Shown: positions 35,052 to 45,400, counted from the first letter of the stretch. The stretch: 64,000 bases of DNA from CAZMVY01 sp964617875 (GCA_964617875.1 CAZUAI010000012.1:1-64000), one strand, 5' to 3'. A program made the numbers and translations. Notes: generated by a model from the sequence alone, not told the origin.

Positions 35052-36059
35052 TCAGTGGTTCGGCTCGAAGTTCGTCACGTCGTCCGCCGTGCCGTACCGG
35101 CCGTCGGGCCCCGACGAGATCAGCAGGTACGTATCCGGCCGCTGAGCCGTCGGACGGGCCGTAACCTTCGGATCGCCGATGATGTACTCGAACGAGTACC
35201 GTTGCTGGGGGAAGCCGTTCGCAGCCCTGCTGTTGTTCGGGAAATAGCCCAGCGGATGCACTCGTCCGCCGCCGTAGTCAGGAACCGGCTCGCCATCGGG
35301 ACGCTGCCCGTTCTGCCCCGTGAACAGGACGTTGTCGTGAAGCTGATAGGTGCCGTCGTTCAGCATGGCGGTGACGGTGTCCCGGTTGTCGCCGGTCAGA
35401 TTGTTGCATCCCACGAAAGGACGGCCGGGATTCGCGCGATAGTACAGGATCGGCCGCTCAAACTTGTCCAGGAAATACACCCACGGGAACTGTCGTTTCT
35501 CCCCCGTGGGCACGGCATACGCCGACAGGTTCGGATTGTCCTCGTCCGCCACGCGCGTCGGAAGAAGCATCTTGCCGCTATCGACGAACGGCCCGCGCCG
35601 CGGATAGAACGGCTGATTCGTGGCCATGTTCACGGAGTAGAGGCCCACCGACGACGCGTTGGCGGGAAGTCGGCCCCCGGCAACACTATCGGGCCAGCCC
35701 GTGGGAAAACCCGGCGTTCCCAGCATGTCGGCGCCAAGGAGCGCCCATGCCAACAGACCCGCGCCCTGCACTTCTACCAGCGGTTGGTTCGCCGGCGGTC
35801 CCTGCCTCGGATCCCTGGCTTTGCAGTTCGCCCAGTTTGCCGGCGTAGCCGACGGCGGGTATGCGCCGCTGAGCGTTGCGTCGTTCTTGAACGTCTCCAG
35901 CCCCGTCTCCAGGGCGCTTAACGTAGCCTTCGTCGCAGCGACCTTCGCCCCCGTTCTCGCCTTGTTGATCGCCGGCAGCAGCATCCCGAGCAGTACCGCG
36001 ATGATCCCGATCACGACCATCAACTCAACCAGCGTGAAGGCCCTTCGTCTCGACTCCAT
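35052..36059 (-). CDS. GspG-like major pseudopilin
   Basis: A 335-residue prepilin with the short leader MESRRRA and signal FTLVELMVVIGIIAVLLGMLLPAINKARTGAKVAATKATL. I chose the ATG at 36057-36059 because GAGG lies just upstream and the leader is then of standard size; the frame remains open through repeats to 36224. The long mature part contains RPILYYRANPGRPF and ends with ISSGPDGRYGTADDVTNF, the GspG-type C-terminal calcium-loop signature. First gene of the leftward pseudopilin series, so probably the major subunit. Confidence 0.85.
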   Translation of the reverse strand: MESRRRAFTLVELMVVIGIIAVLLGMLLPAINKARTGAKVAATKATLSALETGLETFKNDATLSGAYPPSATPANWANCKARDPRQGPPANQPLVEVQGAGLLAWALLGADMLGTPGFPTGWPDSVAGGRLPANASSVGLYSVNMATNQPFYPRRGPFVDSGKMLLPTRVADEDNPNLSAYAVPTGEKRQFPWVYFLDKFERPILYYRANPGRPFVGCNNLTGDNRDTVTAMLNDGTYQLHDNVLFTGQNGQRPDGEPVPDYGGGRVHPLGYFPNNSRAANGFPQQRYSFEYIIGDPKVTARPTAQRPDTYLLISSGPDGRYGTADDVTNFEPNH

Positions 36060-36397
36060 GGGACACCTCGCGTTCTTGCTCGCCACGGTTTCCGCCATCG
36101 AACATCGACTATCGGCCGCCCGTAGCCCGGGGACAACGTTGAGGGCCGTCCTTTGCGACGCAGCCATCCTGGCCCTTCTGGCGCAGCCATCCTGGCCCTT
36201 GTGGTGCAGCCATCCTGGCTGCAAACCCGCGGGCCGGAAGCCTCCGCCACAATCACGCCACTTGCCCGGCCAAGGCGCCGGCCGTCCGGACCATCCCCCA
36301 ACACCTTGTCGTCACAGTATCTTACGGCCACAACGAGAGTCCGGCAAAGCCCACCAGCCGGCAAACACGGATGGGTGGGCCTCCCAACCTGTGTGGC
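36060..36397. other. intergenic region with GCAGCCATCCTGGC repeats
   Basis: About 340 bp between the GspG-like gene and the upstream secreted protein gene. It holds three direct copies of GCAGCCATCCTGGC (36160-36173, 36183-36196, 36206-36219), the last inside copy 2 of the TTGTGGTGCAGGC palindrome. No gene is supported. Confidence 0.6.
36199..36252. repeat. TTGTGGTGCAGGC palindrome, copy 2
   Basis: TTGTGGTGCAGCCATCCTGG at the left, GGCCGGAAGCCTCCGCCACAA-type right arm with two mismatches. Confidence 0.7.
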
Positions 36398-37606
36398 TCA
36401 CTGTTTTTGCAGCCCCAGCAGCACGCCCTGTCCGGGAGCCAGCCACTCGCTTTCGCTCCCCCCGCCAACGGCCCCGGTCCACGGGTTCACCTGCACGAGC
36501 CGTCCGGCACGTTTGAACTTCACGCTGTATGACGTCGAGCGGATCAGGCTCTTGTTCACGATCAGGACCCACGGCAGGCCCTCGGGCCCCTCAAACTCGC
36601 CGACGACCAGGCTCCCGCCGGCGACCTGATCGAGAAACCGGCTCGTGACCGCCCCGGCACATCCGGACGGGACATCGGGATGGTGGAACACATGCACACT
36701 CCGGAGCCGGCAGAACATCGGCGCAAGGTTCTGAAGCTGCAGGTTCACCCGCCGGAGCATGTGCCACGTGGGCGTCTTGTCCCCGAACGTGTCGATGGGC
36801 GCGAGGCGATAGTTGCTGCCCTTCGGCGTGAAGTAGGTGTAGTAGCTGACGCCGCGCCCGCCGTACGCCAGCGTCGTGTATGCCTGGAAACGCAGGCCCG
36901 CCTCCGTCGGCTCGGCGTACGCGAAGTGCGCGTTCGACAGGACGATGTTCCAGAACGGCAGCTTGTGCCTGAGGGCGACCGCCCGGATGGTCTCCAGGTT
37001 CTGGAAGTACCCGTGCCGCAACGAGCCGTCCTCCATCAGGGCGTAGTGGTCATAGCTGATGAACGGCGGCTTGACGATGCCGACGAACGACTCGACGTAC
37101 TCCTCGTATGTCTTCACGCCCATCTGGTCCGCGGAGGCGTAGTTCGGAAACAGGTTCACGTAGGGCCGCGTGCCGGGCGCGGCCCTGCGATACGCCTCCG
37201 CCCATCGCGCCAGGCCGGAGTAGATGACCGCGCTCGGTTCGTCGCGCAGGTAGTAGCCGAACGCGGCCGGGTGCTTCGCCACGCGGTCCACGACGGCCTT
37301 CACGCGCTTCTCGATCTCCGGCGTATCGAATTTGGCCACGGCGTCGTCCACGTGCGTCTCGGGCGTGGCGACGATCCCCTTGAGGCCGGCCGCCGCCACG
37401 AGATCGAGATCCTCCGGCTTGACGAAACCCGCCAGGTTGAAGCCGCACGCCTTGATCCCGGCCAGCACGGCCTTGTCGCCGGGCGTCCAGTCCCACGGGA
37501 GGATCGCGAAGTCCTCCGGTGCCGGGACGTTGTCCGCCCGTGCCGTGCCTGCAAGGAAGCCGACCGTCACCGCCGCTGTCGCGGTCAGGATCACAATGCG
37601 TGACAT
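36398..37606 (-). CDS. secreted TIM-barrel protein, glycosidase-like
   Basis: A 402-residue exported protein with a signal peptide (IVILTATAAVTVGFLAGTARA) and GGAGG 5 nt before the ATG. The barrel shows GIKACGFNLAGFVKPEDLDLVAAAGLKGI, HPAAFGYYLRDEPSA with an acidic pair at a likely active-site position, PFISYDHYALMEDG, and AYTTLAYGGRGVSYYTYFTP. The C-terminal 100 residues form a beta domain. This pattern recalls GH42-like or related uncharacterised planctomycete hydrolases. The substrate is unknown. It lies upstream of the pseudopilin series and downstream of the feo operon, in the same direction. Confidence 0.68.
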   Translation of the reverse strand: MSRIVILTATAAVTVGFLAGTARADNVPAPEDFAILPWDWTPGDKAVLAGIKACGFNLAGFVKPEDLDLVAAAGLKGIVATPETHVDDAVAKFDTPEIEKRVKAVVDRVAKHPAAFGYYLRDEPSAVIYSGLARWAEAYRRAAPGTRPYVNLFPNYASADQMGVKTYEEYVESFVGIVKPPFISYDHYALMEDGSLRHGYFQNLETIRAVALRHKLPFWNIVLSNAHFAYAEPTEAGLRFQAYTTLAYGGRGVSYYTYFTPKGSNYRLAPIDTFGDKTPTWHMLRRVNLQLQNLAPMFCRLRSVHVFHHPDVPSGCAGAVTSRFLDQVAGGSLVVGEFEGPEGLPWVLIVNKSLIRSTSYSVKFKRAGRLVQVNPWTGAVGGGSESEWLAPGQGVLLGLQKQ

Positions 37607-37675
37607 GAGACCTCCGTTCGTGTTCCTGCGTGGCCGCGCCCGATCACCGCGCCGGATCTGCGATCCTTCGTACGT

Positions 37676-37885
37676 TCACGCGTCTTCCCGCTTCCCCGCC
37701 TTTTCGCTTTCCCACGGCTCCAGCGCCCGGTCGATCGCCGCCATCGTCGTGCCGATCGGGCACTTCATGGCCGATCCGCCGCACGTGCAGCCCGAGCGCC
37801 CCTGGAAGAACCGCACCGCGCGAAAGGCCAGCCAGCCGCCCGACGCCAGCACGATCCCGCCGACGATCACCGCTTCAAGCCACAT
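37676..37885 (-). CDS. FeoB-associated Cys-rich membrane protein
   Basis: A 69-residue protein: one N-terminal membrane helix (WLEAVIVGGIVLASGGWLAF), then a Cys motif CTCGGSAMKC and a charged tail. Short proteins of this kind lie next to feoB in many bacteria and may support ferrous iron transport. I chose ATG 37883-37885 with GAGG 7 nt upstream; an in-frame GTG at 37900 is possible. It starts 24 bp after the feoB stop. Confidence 0.82.
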   Translation of the reverse strand: MWLEAVIVGGIVLASGGWLAFRAVRFFQGRSGCTCGGSAMKCPIGTTMAAIDRALEPWESEKAGKREDA

Positions 37886-37909
37886 GGTTCCGCCTCGCAC
37901 AAGGCCGGG

Positions 37910-40168
37910 TCAACGCCCCCATCCCGCCGCGCCGCCGATCTGATACACCCCGACCGCCAGCGCGAACGCCAGCAGCGTCGTGTAGCCGATCGCGAACACC
38001 GCCCATCGCCACTTGCCCGACTCGCGCCGGATCGCGGCCATCGTCGCCGAGCACGGCGCATACACCATCACAAACACCATCAGCGCCAGCGCGCGGAGCG
38101 GCGACCAATCCGGGTCGTCCGCCAGCCGCGCCGACAGATTCTGCATCCGATCGGGGTGCGCATCGCCGATCGAATACGCCGTGCCCAGCGTGCCCACGAC
38201 CACTTCCTTCGTCGCGAAGCCGCCGATCAGCGCCACGTTGTCCCGCCACTCGAAGCCCGCCAGCCGCGTCACCGGCTCCAGCGCCGAGCCCACGCGGCCC
38301 GCCGCGCTGTGCCGCAGCCGTGCCAGTTCCTGCTCCGCCGTCGCCACACCGGCCCCCGCCGCCCTGCCGCCGTCCGCCCGCGGGAAGCACATCGCCGCCC
38401 AGATCACCAGGTTCGCCGCCAGGATCACCGTCCCGGCCTTGCGAAGGTACATCCACGTCCGCTCCCACGTGTGCGTCAGCACGCCGCGCAGCGTCGGCAC
38501 GTGGTAGGCCGGCAGTTCCATCACGAACGGCGCCTGCTCGCCCCGGACGATCGTCCGCCGCAGCACCCACGCCGCCCCCAGCGCAATCCCCCAGGACACC
38601 GCCCACAGCACAAACAGCGCCTGCGCCTTGTGCGCCGCGAAGAACGCCCCGATCAGAACCAGGTACAGCGGCATCTTCGCGCCGCAGTTCATCAGCGGCA
38701 CCACGAGCATCGTCACCAGCCGGTCCTTCTCCTCGCGAAGCGTCCGCGTCGCCATCACGCCCGGCACCGCACAGCCCCCCGCCCCGAGCCCGCCCGACAC
38801 GATCATCGCCAGCACGCTCTTGCCCTGCAGCCCGAACACCCGCAGCAGCCGGTCCAGCACGAACGCCACCCGCGCCACGTAGCCCGTGTCCTCCAGCGCC
38901 GCCACGAACGCGAACAGCACGGCGATCAGCGGCACGAAGCTCACCACGCCGCCCACGCCCGCGATGATCCCGTCACGCAGGAGCGAGTGCAGCAGCGGCA
39001 TCCGCGGCTCCAGCGGCGCCACGAGCCCCGCCAGGGCATGATCGAAAAACCAGTGGCACCAGCCCGTCAGGCTCCGGCCGAACACCCACGGCCATTCGTC
39101 CGCCACCTTGAACACCGCCACGAACAGCGAGTACACCACGCCCAGCAGGATCAGCGGCCCCAGTACGCGATGGCAGACCACGGCGTCGATCCTGTCCGTG
39201 ATGTCCTGCCGCGCCTCGGCCGACGATTGCACGCATTCGCGCACCACGCCGGCGGCGAAGCCGTACCGCCGTTCCGCGATGATGGCGTCGGCGCTCTCGC
39301 CGTAATGCTTCTCGATCCCCGCAATCGCCGACCGCGCCGCCGTGTCGATTCCGTCGGGATCGTGCGCGAGTTCGCGGACCGCCTTCAGCACCTCCGCGTC
39401 GCGCTCGATGAGCTTCACCGCCACCCATCGCGCGGGATACCGCGCCGCGATCACCGCCTCCTTCGCCACGACGGACGCCAGCAGGTCCACCTCCGCCTCC
39501 ACCTCGTGCCCGTACGTCACGGGGCGGCTGAACGAATCCGGCCGGCTGTCCGCCCTCTTCACCGTGGCCGCCAGCAACTCCGCCAGGCCCACGTCCTTTG
39601 ACCCCACCGTCTCCACCACCGGCACGCCCAGCAGCGCCGAGATCCGCCCCGCATCCAGCCGAAGACCCCGCTTGCGGGCCAGGTCGGTCATGTTCAACAC
39701 GAGCACGACCGGCGCGTTCATCTCCATCAACTGAACTGTCAGATACAGGTTCCGCTCGAGGTTCGACGCATCGACGACGTTGATCACAACATCCGGCCGC
39801 GACTCGATCACGCACTCCCGCGCGATCAGTTCGTCGATGGAGTACGCCGTCAGCGAGTAGGTGCCCGGCAGGTCGATCAGCGTGATCTCGCGTCCCTGAA
39901 ACGACGCCCGCCCCACCTTCTTCTCCACGGTCACGCCGGGGTAGTTCGCCACCCCCTGCGTCATGCCCGTCAGCCCGTTGAAGATGGATGTCTTGCCTGA
40001 GTTGGGGTTGCCCGCGATGGCCGCCGTAACGGCCCCGGGCCGCCGTCGCCCCCCCCCGGTGATCACGGGCAACGGCGCCGACGATTCGACGCGCGATTGC
40101 GTGGGCGATGCCGCCGGCAGGCCGTGTCCCGCCGCAGTTCGAAATCCTGACTCTCGTTCGTCCGGCAT
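37910..40168 (-). CDS. feoB: ferrous iron transport protein B
   Basis: A 752-residue inner-membrane iron(II) transporter with an N-terminal G domain. G1 is GNPNSGKTS at residues 53-61, G3 DLPGTYSLTA, G4 NMTD. The membrane region includes two gate domains: VGGVVSFVPLIAVLFAFVAALEDTGYVARVAFVLDR, GCAVPGVMATRTL, and the second-half EPVTRLAGFEWRDNVALIGGFATKEVVVGTLGTAYSI. The first 45 residues before the G domain are an extra low-complexity extension. Middle gene of a feoA-feoB-accessory operon, 31 bp after feoA. Confidence 0.96.
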   Translation of the reverse strand: MPDERESGFRTAAGHGLPAASPTQSRVESSAPLPVITGGGRRRPGAVTAAIAGNPNSGKTSIFNGLTGMTQGVANYPGVTVEKKVGRASFQGREITLIDLPGTYSLTAYSIDELIARECVIESRPDVVINVVDASNLERNLYLTVQLMEMNAPVVLVLNMTDLARKRGLRLDAGRISALLGVPVVETVGSKDVGLAELLAATVKRADSRPDSFSRPVTYGHEVEAEVDLLASVVAKEAVIAARYPARWVAVKLIERDAEVLKAVRELAHDPDGIDTAARSAIAGIEKHYGESADAIIAERRYGFAAGVVRECVQSSAEARQDITDRIDAVVCHRVLGPLILLGVVYSLFVAVFKVADEWPWVFGRSLTGWCHWFFDHALAGLVAPLEPRMPLLHSLLRDGIIAGVGGVVSFVPLIAVLFAFVAALEDTGYVARVAFVLDRLLRVFGLQGKSVLAMIVSGGLGAGGCAVPGVMATRTLREEKDRLVTMLVVPLMNCGAKMPLYLVLIGAFFAAHKAQALFVLWAVSWGIALGAAWVLRRTIVRGEQAPFVMELPAYHVPTLRGVLTHTWERTWMYLRKAGTVILAANLVIWAAMCFPRADGGRAAGAGVATAEQELARLRHSAAGRVGSALEPVTRLAGFEWRDNVALIGGFATKEVVVGTLGTAYSIGDAHPDRMQNLSARLADDPDWSPLRALALMVFVMVYAPCSATMAAIRRESGKWRWAVFAIGYTTLLAFALAVGVYQIGGAAGWGR

Positions 40169-40199
40169 CGTCTGCCCTGTCGCCCGCCCCCCCTGCCGC

Positions 40200-40460
40200 C
40201 TACTGCTCCGGCGTCTTGTCCGCCGCCGGCCTGGCCCGCTCGACCTCGATATAGCGCGCCTCGTTGCTCCGAATCGCCAGGTAATAGCCCTTCACGGCGA
40301 TCTGAATCGGATCCCCCAGTGGCGCACGCCGTTTCACCAGGATTCGCGTCCCACGGGTGACCCCCATATCAAGAAGGCGCTGCCGCAACGACCCCCTTCC
40401 CCCGATCCGCGTGATCCGCCCCGCCTCGCCTTCCTCCAGTTCATCAAGCGTCCTGCTCAC
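40200..40460 (-). CDS. feoA: ferrous iron transport protein A
   Basis: An 86-residue SH3-like protein that acts with FeoB. It shows LEEGEAGRITRIGGRGSLRQRLLDMGVTRGTRILVKRRAPLGDPIQIAVKGYYLAIRSNEARYIEVE, the complete FeoA fold. I chose the GTG at 40458-40460 because GGAG lies 7 nt upstream; an ATG at 40502 would add 14 residues. It is the first gene of the feo operon. Confidence 0.92.
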   Translation of the reverse strand: MSRTLDELEEGEAGRITRIGGRGSLRQRLLDMGVTRGTRILVKRRAPLGDPIQIAVKGYYLAIRSNEARYIEVERARPAADKTPEQ

Positions 40461-40482
40461 ACACGAACTCCAAAGCCTGTTC

Positions 40483-40493
40483 CCGATTATCGG
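40483..40493. promoter_or_regulatory. possible operator in the feo leader
   Basis: Perfect palindrome CCGATTATCGG just downstream of the predicted feo transcript start. It contains the GATTATC/GATAATC core seen in Fur-type sites but is too short to assign to Fur or DtxR. Confidence 0.3.
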
Positions 40494-40533
40494 ACGTCGC
40501 AACTATAAAAGCTGCGTGGAGTCTCCCTCATGC

Positions 40534-40562
40534 CTTATAGGCTGACGTCGCACGCCGGTCAA
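40534..40562 (-). promoter_or_regulatory. promoter of the feo operon
   Basis: On the minus strand TTGACC (40557-40562), 17 bp spacer, TATAAG (40534-40539). Leader of about 65 nt before the GTG start. Confidence 0.65.
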
Positions 40563-40640
40563 TCCAGAAAGCTCTTCTCGCAATCTCGTCGAGACCGGCC
40601 ACCCGATATAGAATGGCCCCGGCACAGGAGAAACACTGCC

Positions 40641-41612
40641 ATGATCGACCAGTTTCCGTTGGGAGACAGGCTTCCCGGCCTCGTGGACCGGATCGTCGCC
40701 AGCTACAAGGACGATCCGCGTACGCACCACATCGACCGCTTCTACCTGCCCAACCGGACGGAGATCGTGGAGATCATCGAGCTGCTGCTCGAGGTCGCGT
40801 TCCCCGGCTACTACGGCCGACAGAACCTGACGACCCACAACGTCGCCTACCACGTCGGCGAACTCCTGCCCAAGCTCGGCCAGAAGCTGTTCCGGCAGGT
40901 CTACCACTGCCTCTGCTACGGCGAGGAACTCAAGGGCCGCGTGAACGGCGAGTCGCGGCCGTGCGACAAGAAAGCCCAGCGGCTCGTCCTCGAGTTTCTG
41001 GAACGAATCCCGGATCTGCGGCGGGTGATCGCCGGCGACGTGCAGGCGGCCTACGACGGCGACCCCGCCGCCGTAAACACCGACGAGGTCATCCTGGCCT
41101 ATCCGGGCGTGCTCGCCGTGACCGTCTACCGCTTCGCACACGAGCTGCACGAGATGGGCGTCCCGCTGATGCCGCGCATCATGACCGAGTGGGCGCACAC
41201 GATGACGGGCGTGGACATCCACCCCGGCGCGAAGATCGGAAGCCACTTCTTCATCGACCACGCGACCGGCGTCGTCATCGGCGAGACGACGGAGATCGGC
41301 GACAACGTCAAGCTCTACCAGGGCGTGACGCTGGGCGCCCTTTCGTTCCCCAAGGACGAGCGCGGGCGGCTGATCCGAGGCCACAAACGCCACCCGACGG
41401 TCGAGGAGGGCGTCACGGTCTACGCCAACGCGACCGTACTCGGCGGGGACACCCGTCTCGGACGATGCAGCGTCGTCGGCGGCTCAGTGTTCCTCACGCG
41501 AAGCATCCCCGCCGATTGTTCCGTCACGCTCGCGCCGCCGAACCTGAAGGTCCACCGCCGCGGAGAGTCCGACCGCGATGCCGACTTCGGCGCCTGGGTC
41601 TACGAGATCTGA
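40641..41612 (+). CDS. serine O-acetyltransferase
   Basis: A 323-residue enzyme of the CysE/EpsC type that makes O-acetylserine for cysteine synthesis. The C-terminal left-handed beta helix is clear: TGVDIHPGAKIGSHFFIDHATGVVIGETTEIGDNVKLYQGVTLGA, HPTVEEGVTVYANATVLGGDTRLG, with the catalytic histidine in FIDHATG and the glycine/lysine loop GHKRHPT. The N-terminal 170 residues are helical as in EpsC-like forms. AGGAG lies about 10 nt before the ATG and a TAGAAT box at 40609-40614. It is divergent from feo. Confidence 0.92.
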   Translation: MIDQFPLGDRLPGLVDRIVASYKDDPRTHHIDRFYLPNRTEIVEIIELLLEVAFPGYYGRQNLTTHNVAYHVGELLPKLGQKLFRQVYHCLCYGEELKGRVNGESRPCDKKAQRLVLEFLERIPDLRRVIAGDVQAAYDGDPAAVNTDEVILAYPGVLAVTVYRFAHELHEMGVPLMPRIMTEWAHTMTGVDIHPGAKIGSHFFIDHATGVVIGETTEIGDNVKLYQGVTLGALSFPKDERGRLIRGHKRHPTVEEGVTVYANATVLGGDTRLGRCSVVGGSVFLTRSIPADCSVTLAPPNLKVHRRGESDRDADFGAWVYEI

Positions 41613-41660
41613 CGCCATCGCCCCGTCCGATGGTGCGCGCCCCGCCCGCCGTCCGATGCA

Positions 41661-41681
41661 CGGGGAGAACGATTCTCCCCG
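41661..41681. terminator. perfect hairpin downstream of the serine acetyltransferase gene
   Basis: Nine-base arms CGGGGAGAA and TTCTCCCCG around a 3 nt loop, between convergent genes. No T-run follows, so termination is uncertain. Confidence 0.4.
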
Positions 41682-41803
41682 AGCGCGTGCTTGCGCGATC
41701 AGAGGTTCGCCCAACGGCCGGCCTTGTCCGCACAGAAAAAGCGTGATCGTGACGCGCTTCGGGCGAGGATGCTGCCGGGCAGCCCCGCGGCAGCCGGGCA
41801 GAC

Positions 41804-42355
41804 TCAACTGCTCAATCCGGCGGAGTGGAGGAGATTCCTGAGCCGCTGTGCCTGGGCCGGGCCGTCGGCGCGACCACCGGCGGCGAATGACCGCTCATCC
41901 AGCTCCACGCGGCCCTCGTTCGCAACCAGGTGGCGCTGCAGCTCCGACAGCAGCGCGACCAGGGCCGTCGTCTGACGGGCGGAGATCTGCCCGTTGCGCG
42001 GGCCCGACGTGTCGATCGCCACCTCGATCACCCCGCTCTCGGACGCTGCCGCCGCCCGACGCCACCGCTCGGTCGCGGTCAGTTCCCCGCCGGCTGTCAC
42101 CCGGAAGTGCGGCTCGATCGCCGCCGCCCCGCGGAGGGCATCGGCGCGGATCAGGATGCCCTGCCACCGGGTCGTCGACGCAACCCCCTCGGCCTGAACG
42201 GCCTGTTTGGCCTCCATGGCACGCAGCTGCACCGCATATCCCGTGTTGGACGGAGGGCCCGACGGCTCGATCCACTGGAGCAGAAACGTGCCGACGGTCA
42301 TCGCGCCGACCAGGGACGCCAGTACCTTGGCCACTCTCGATTGCGGGTTCTTCAT
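41804..42355 (-). CDS. membrane-anchored protein resembling a degenerate amidase_2
   Basis: A 183-residue protein with an N-terminal membrane helix (ASLVGAMTVGTFLLQWI). The rest follows the order of an N-acetylmuramoyl-L-alanine amidase type 2 domain: TTRWQGILIRADAL where active enzymes have W-x-I-V-I-H-H-S, EPHFRVTAGGELTATERW, IEVAID, and ARQTTALVALLSELQRHL. The zinc-binding histidine of the first motif is replaced, so catalysis is doubtful. The family call is my inference from pattern only. A TTGCAT/TAGAAA promoter with 17 bp spacing lies at 42379-42407. Confidence 0.5.
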   Translation of the reverse strand: MKNPQSRVAKVLASLVGAMTVGTFLLQWIEPSGPPSNTGYAVQLRAMEAKQAVQAEGVASTTRWQGILIRADALRGAAAIEPHFRVTAGGELTATERWRRAAAASESGVIEVAIDTSGPRNGQISARQTTALVALLSELQRHLVANEGRVELDERSFAAGGRADGPAQAQRLRNLLHSAGLSS

Positions 42356-42378
42356 CGCGCCATCCGTTCCAAACGCCC

Positions 42379-42407
42379 TTTCTACTGTAGCTATCGGACA
42401 AATGCAA
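42379..42407 (-). promoter_or_regulatory. promoter of the degenerate amidase-like gene
   Basis: On the minus strand TTGCAT (42402-42407), 17 bp spacer, TAGAAA (42379-42384). Confidence 0.4.
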
Positions 42408-42427
42408 TGCCCATCCGCCGATAATCT

Positions 42428-45400
42428 CTACGTTCCCTGCGATTTTTTGCCGGCCAGGAGCCGCCGAAGGACCGGAAGCAGCGTCGTCGGCTCAAAGTAC
42501 GCCTCCGGCAGCCGGAGGTGAACCGTGTTCGCATCCGGCACCCGGGGCGACCCCGGCCCCCCCTCAAACAGCCTACGGACCAGCCCCAGTTCCTCCACAG
42601 TGAATACCAGGTCCGGCCGACGCTGGACGATCGACGTGATCTTGTACGGCTGCGCAAGGATTCGGATTTCGGCCTGCTGCAACAGCGAGGCCACCGTGGG
42701 CGGATACGGCCCATAGGCGTCCTTCAAGTCCCGTTCGAGTTGCTCCACGTCCTCCAGCGTACGGCAAGCCACGAGACGCCGGTACACCTCCATTCGCTGG
42801 CGGTCAGACGGAATGTAACTCGTTGGCAGGTGTGAGGTTATCTCCAGTTCAAGATGTACGGGCCGGAACGGTTGGACCGGCTCATTCCGTAGCCGGCGGA
42901 CCGCCTGTTCCAGAAGCTGGCAGTACAGCTCGTATCCCACATCGGCGATGTGACCGCTCTGCTCCGGGCCCAGGATGTTGCCCGCCCCCCGGATCTCGAG
43001 GTCGCGCATGGCGATCCGGAAGCCGGCCCCCAGCTCGGAGTACTCTTCGATCGCCTTGAGCCGCTTGGCCGCCGTGTCGGTCAAGGGCTTGTCCGGCGGA
43101 AGGAGCAGGTAGCAATAGGCCCGGTGCTTGTACCGGCCCACCCGCCCCCGAAGCTGGTGCAGGTCGGCCAGGCCGAACCGGTCCGCCCGGTTGATGAAGA
43201 TGGTGTTCGCGGTCGGGATGTCCAGGCCGGACTCGATGATGTTGGTGCAGACCAGGACGTCGGCCTCGTGCCGGACGAACCGGAGCATGGCGTGCTCCAG
43301 TTCGTGCTCGTGCATCTGGCCGTGGCCCACGACGATCCGCGCCTCCGGCACGATCTGCTGGATCTCGTCAGCCATCGTCTGGATGTCATGCACGAAGTTG
43401 TGGACGAAGTACACCTGCCCGTCGCGGTTCAGCTCCCGGACGATGGCATCATGGATGAGCTGCCGTTCGTACAGGCGGACCTGCGTGACGATGCTGCGAC
43501 GGTCCATCGGCGGCGTCGCCAGCGAGCTGATGTCGCGAATGCCCAGCATGGCCATGTGCAGCGTGCGGGGGATCGGCGTGGCTGTCAGGGTGAGCACATC
43601 GACCGTCTCGCGGAAGCGCTTGAGCCGCTCCTTGTTCTCGACGCCGAACCGCTGTTCCTCGTCAATGACGACCAGCCCGAGGTCGGCAAAGCCGATATCC
43701 TTGCTCAGCAGCCGGTGCGTGCCGATCAGGATGTCCACCTGCCCCTTCTTCGCGCGGGCGACGATGGCGTCCTGCTCGCGTTTGGTACGAAAGCGCGAGA
43801 GCGACTCGATCGCGAACGGGTAATCGGCCATCCGCTCGCGGAACGTCTGGTAGTGCTGCTCGGCCAGCACCGTCGTCGGCACGAGCACCGCCACCTGCTT
43901 GCCGTACTCGGCGGCCTTGAACGCCGCCCGCATCGCCAGCTCGGTCTTGCCGTACCCCACGTCGCCGCAGAGCAACCGGTCCATCGGGCGCTCGCGCGAC
44001 ATGTCGGCCTTGATGTCCTTGAGGACCGTGAGCTGGTCCTCCGTCTCCGTGTAGAGGAACGCCTCTTCGAACTCCCGCTGCCAGTCCGTGTCGGCCGGGT
44101 ACGCGATGCCCGGCTGCGATTGCCGAAGGGCCTGGATCTTGAGCAGCTCGCCGGCGAGGTCGCTGACCGCCTCCTCAACCCGCTGTTTCGTGTTTTTCCA
44201 CCGCGTGCCGCCGAGCTTCGACAACGGCGGCCGGGCATGGCCCGCGCCGATGTACTTCTGCACCAGGTCGATCTGGCTGGCGGGTACGTGGAGCACGGCC
44301 TGGTCGGCGAACTCGAGCGTGAGATACTCGTCCATCTTCTGCGAGTCGCCCTTGCGCTGCGTCTTCATTCCGCGGAAGCGGGCGATCCCGTGGACAATGT
44401 GTACGACGAGGTCGCCGGGGTTGAGGTCGAGCCACGACTCGATCGGCCGCGCCGCATGGGTGCGGCGGATCCGCCGCCGCTGCTGGTAGCGGTGAAAGAT
44501 CTCATGATCGCCCACGACCACGACGCCCGCCGTCGCCCAGAAGAACCCGCGGTGGAGCAACCCGATCTCAAGATGGATGCGTGGGACGGAGTCCGCAGGC
44601 TGAACGGCTCCGCGGCACTCCGCCGGTTCGCCCGCCTGCCGTGCCCCGGCTGCGGAATCGGCGGCGGAGGCGCCCGCCGCGTGGGCGGCGATCAGCTCTC
44701 TCAATCGCTGCTGCTCACCAGCATTGTCGCAGTAGACGATCACTTCCTGCTCGCGGGCCAGCCTGCACAGCTCCGCCACCGCCTCCGTGGCCTTCGCCTC
44801 GAATCGCTGGACGCTCTGCACGTCAAACCGAAACGTGTCGGCCGATCCGCCGGCGCCGCCGAACCGCACCAGGTGAAGCGGCGTCAGGTCATTCGCACGG
44901 CGGAAGACCGCCTCGACCGGGAACATGCCCACCGGCCGGCCGAGCCGGTCGAGGAACGTACGGCCGAGTTCCTGGATCTCGATCGGCTCGTCAAACGCGA
45001 CCAGCGTGTCGGCGGGCAGGTACGAGAGGAAGCTCGTCGTCCGCTCGTCCGTCGCCGCTTCGGCGTTGACAAACAGCGGCTTCGGGCTGGCGATGCGGAT
45101 CCCCGGCAGCTCGCGCATCGACCGCTGCGTGGACACGTCGAACTGCCGGATGCTCTCCAGCGTGTTGCCGAAGAACTCCACGCGGATCGGGTCGATGTGG
45201 CCGAAGGGGTAGATGTCGAGGATGCCCCCGCGCAGCGCGAAGTCGCCCGGCGACTCGACGAGATCAAGCCGCGAGAACCCCTGCTCGACGAGCCAGTCGG
45301 CGATCGTGCGCGGGTCGCGGTCCTCGCCGGCCGTCAGCACGAGCGAGTTCGACTCGAGCGCCGCGAAGCTCGGCACGGGCTGCATCAGGGCCTGAATGGG

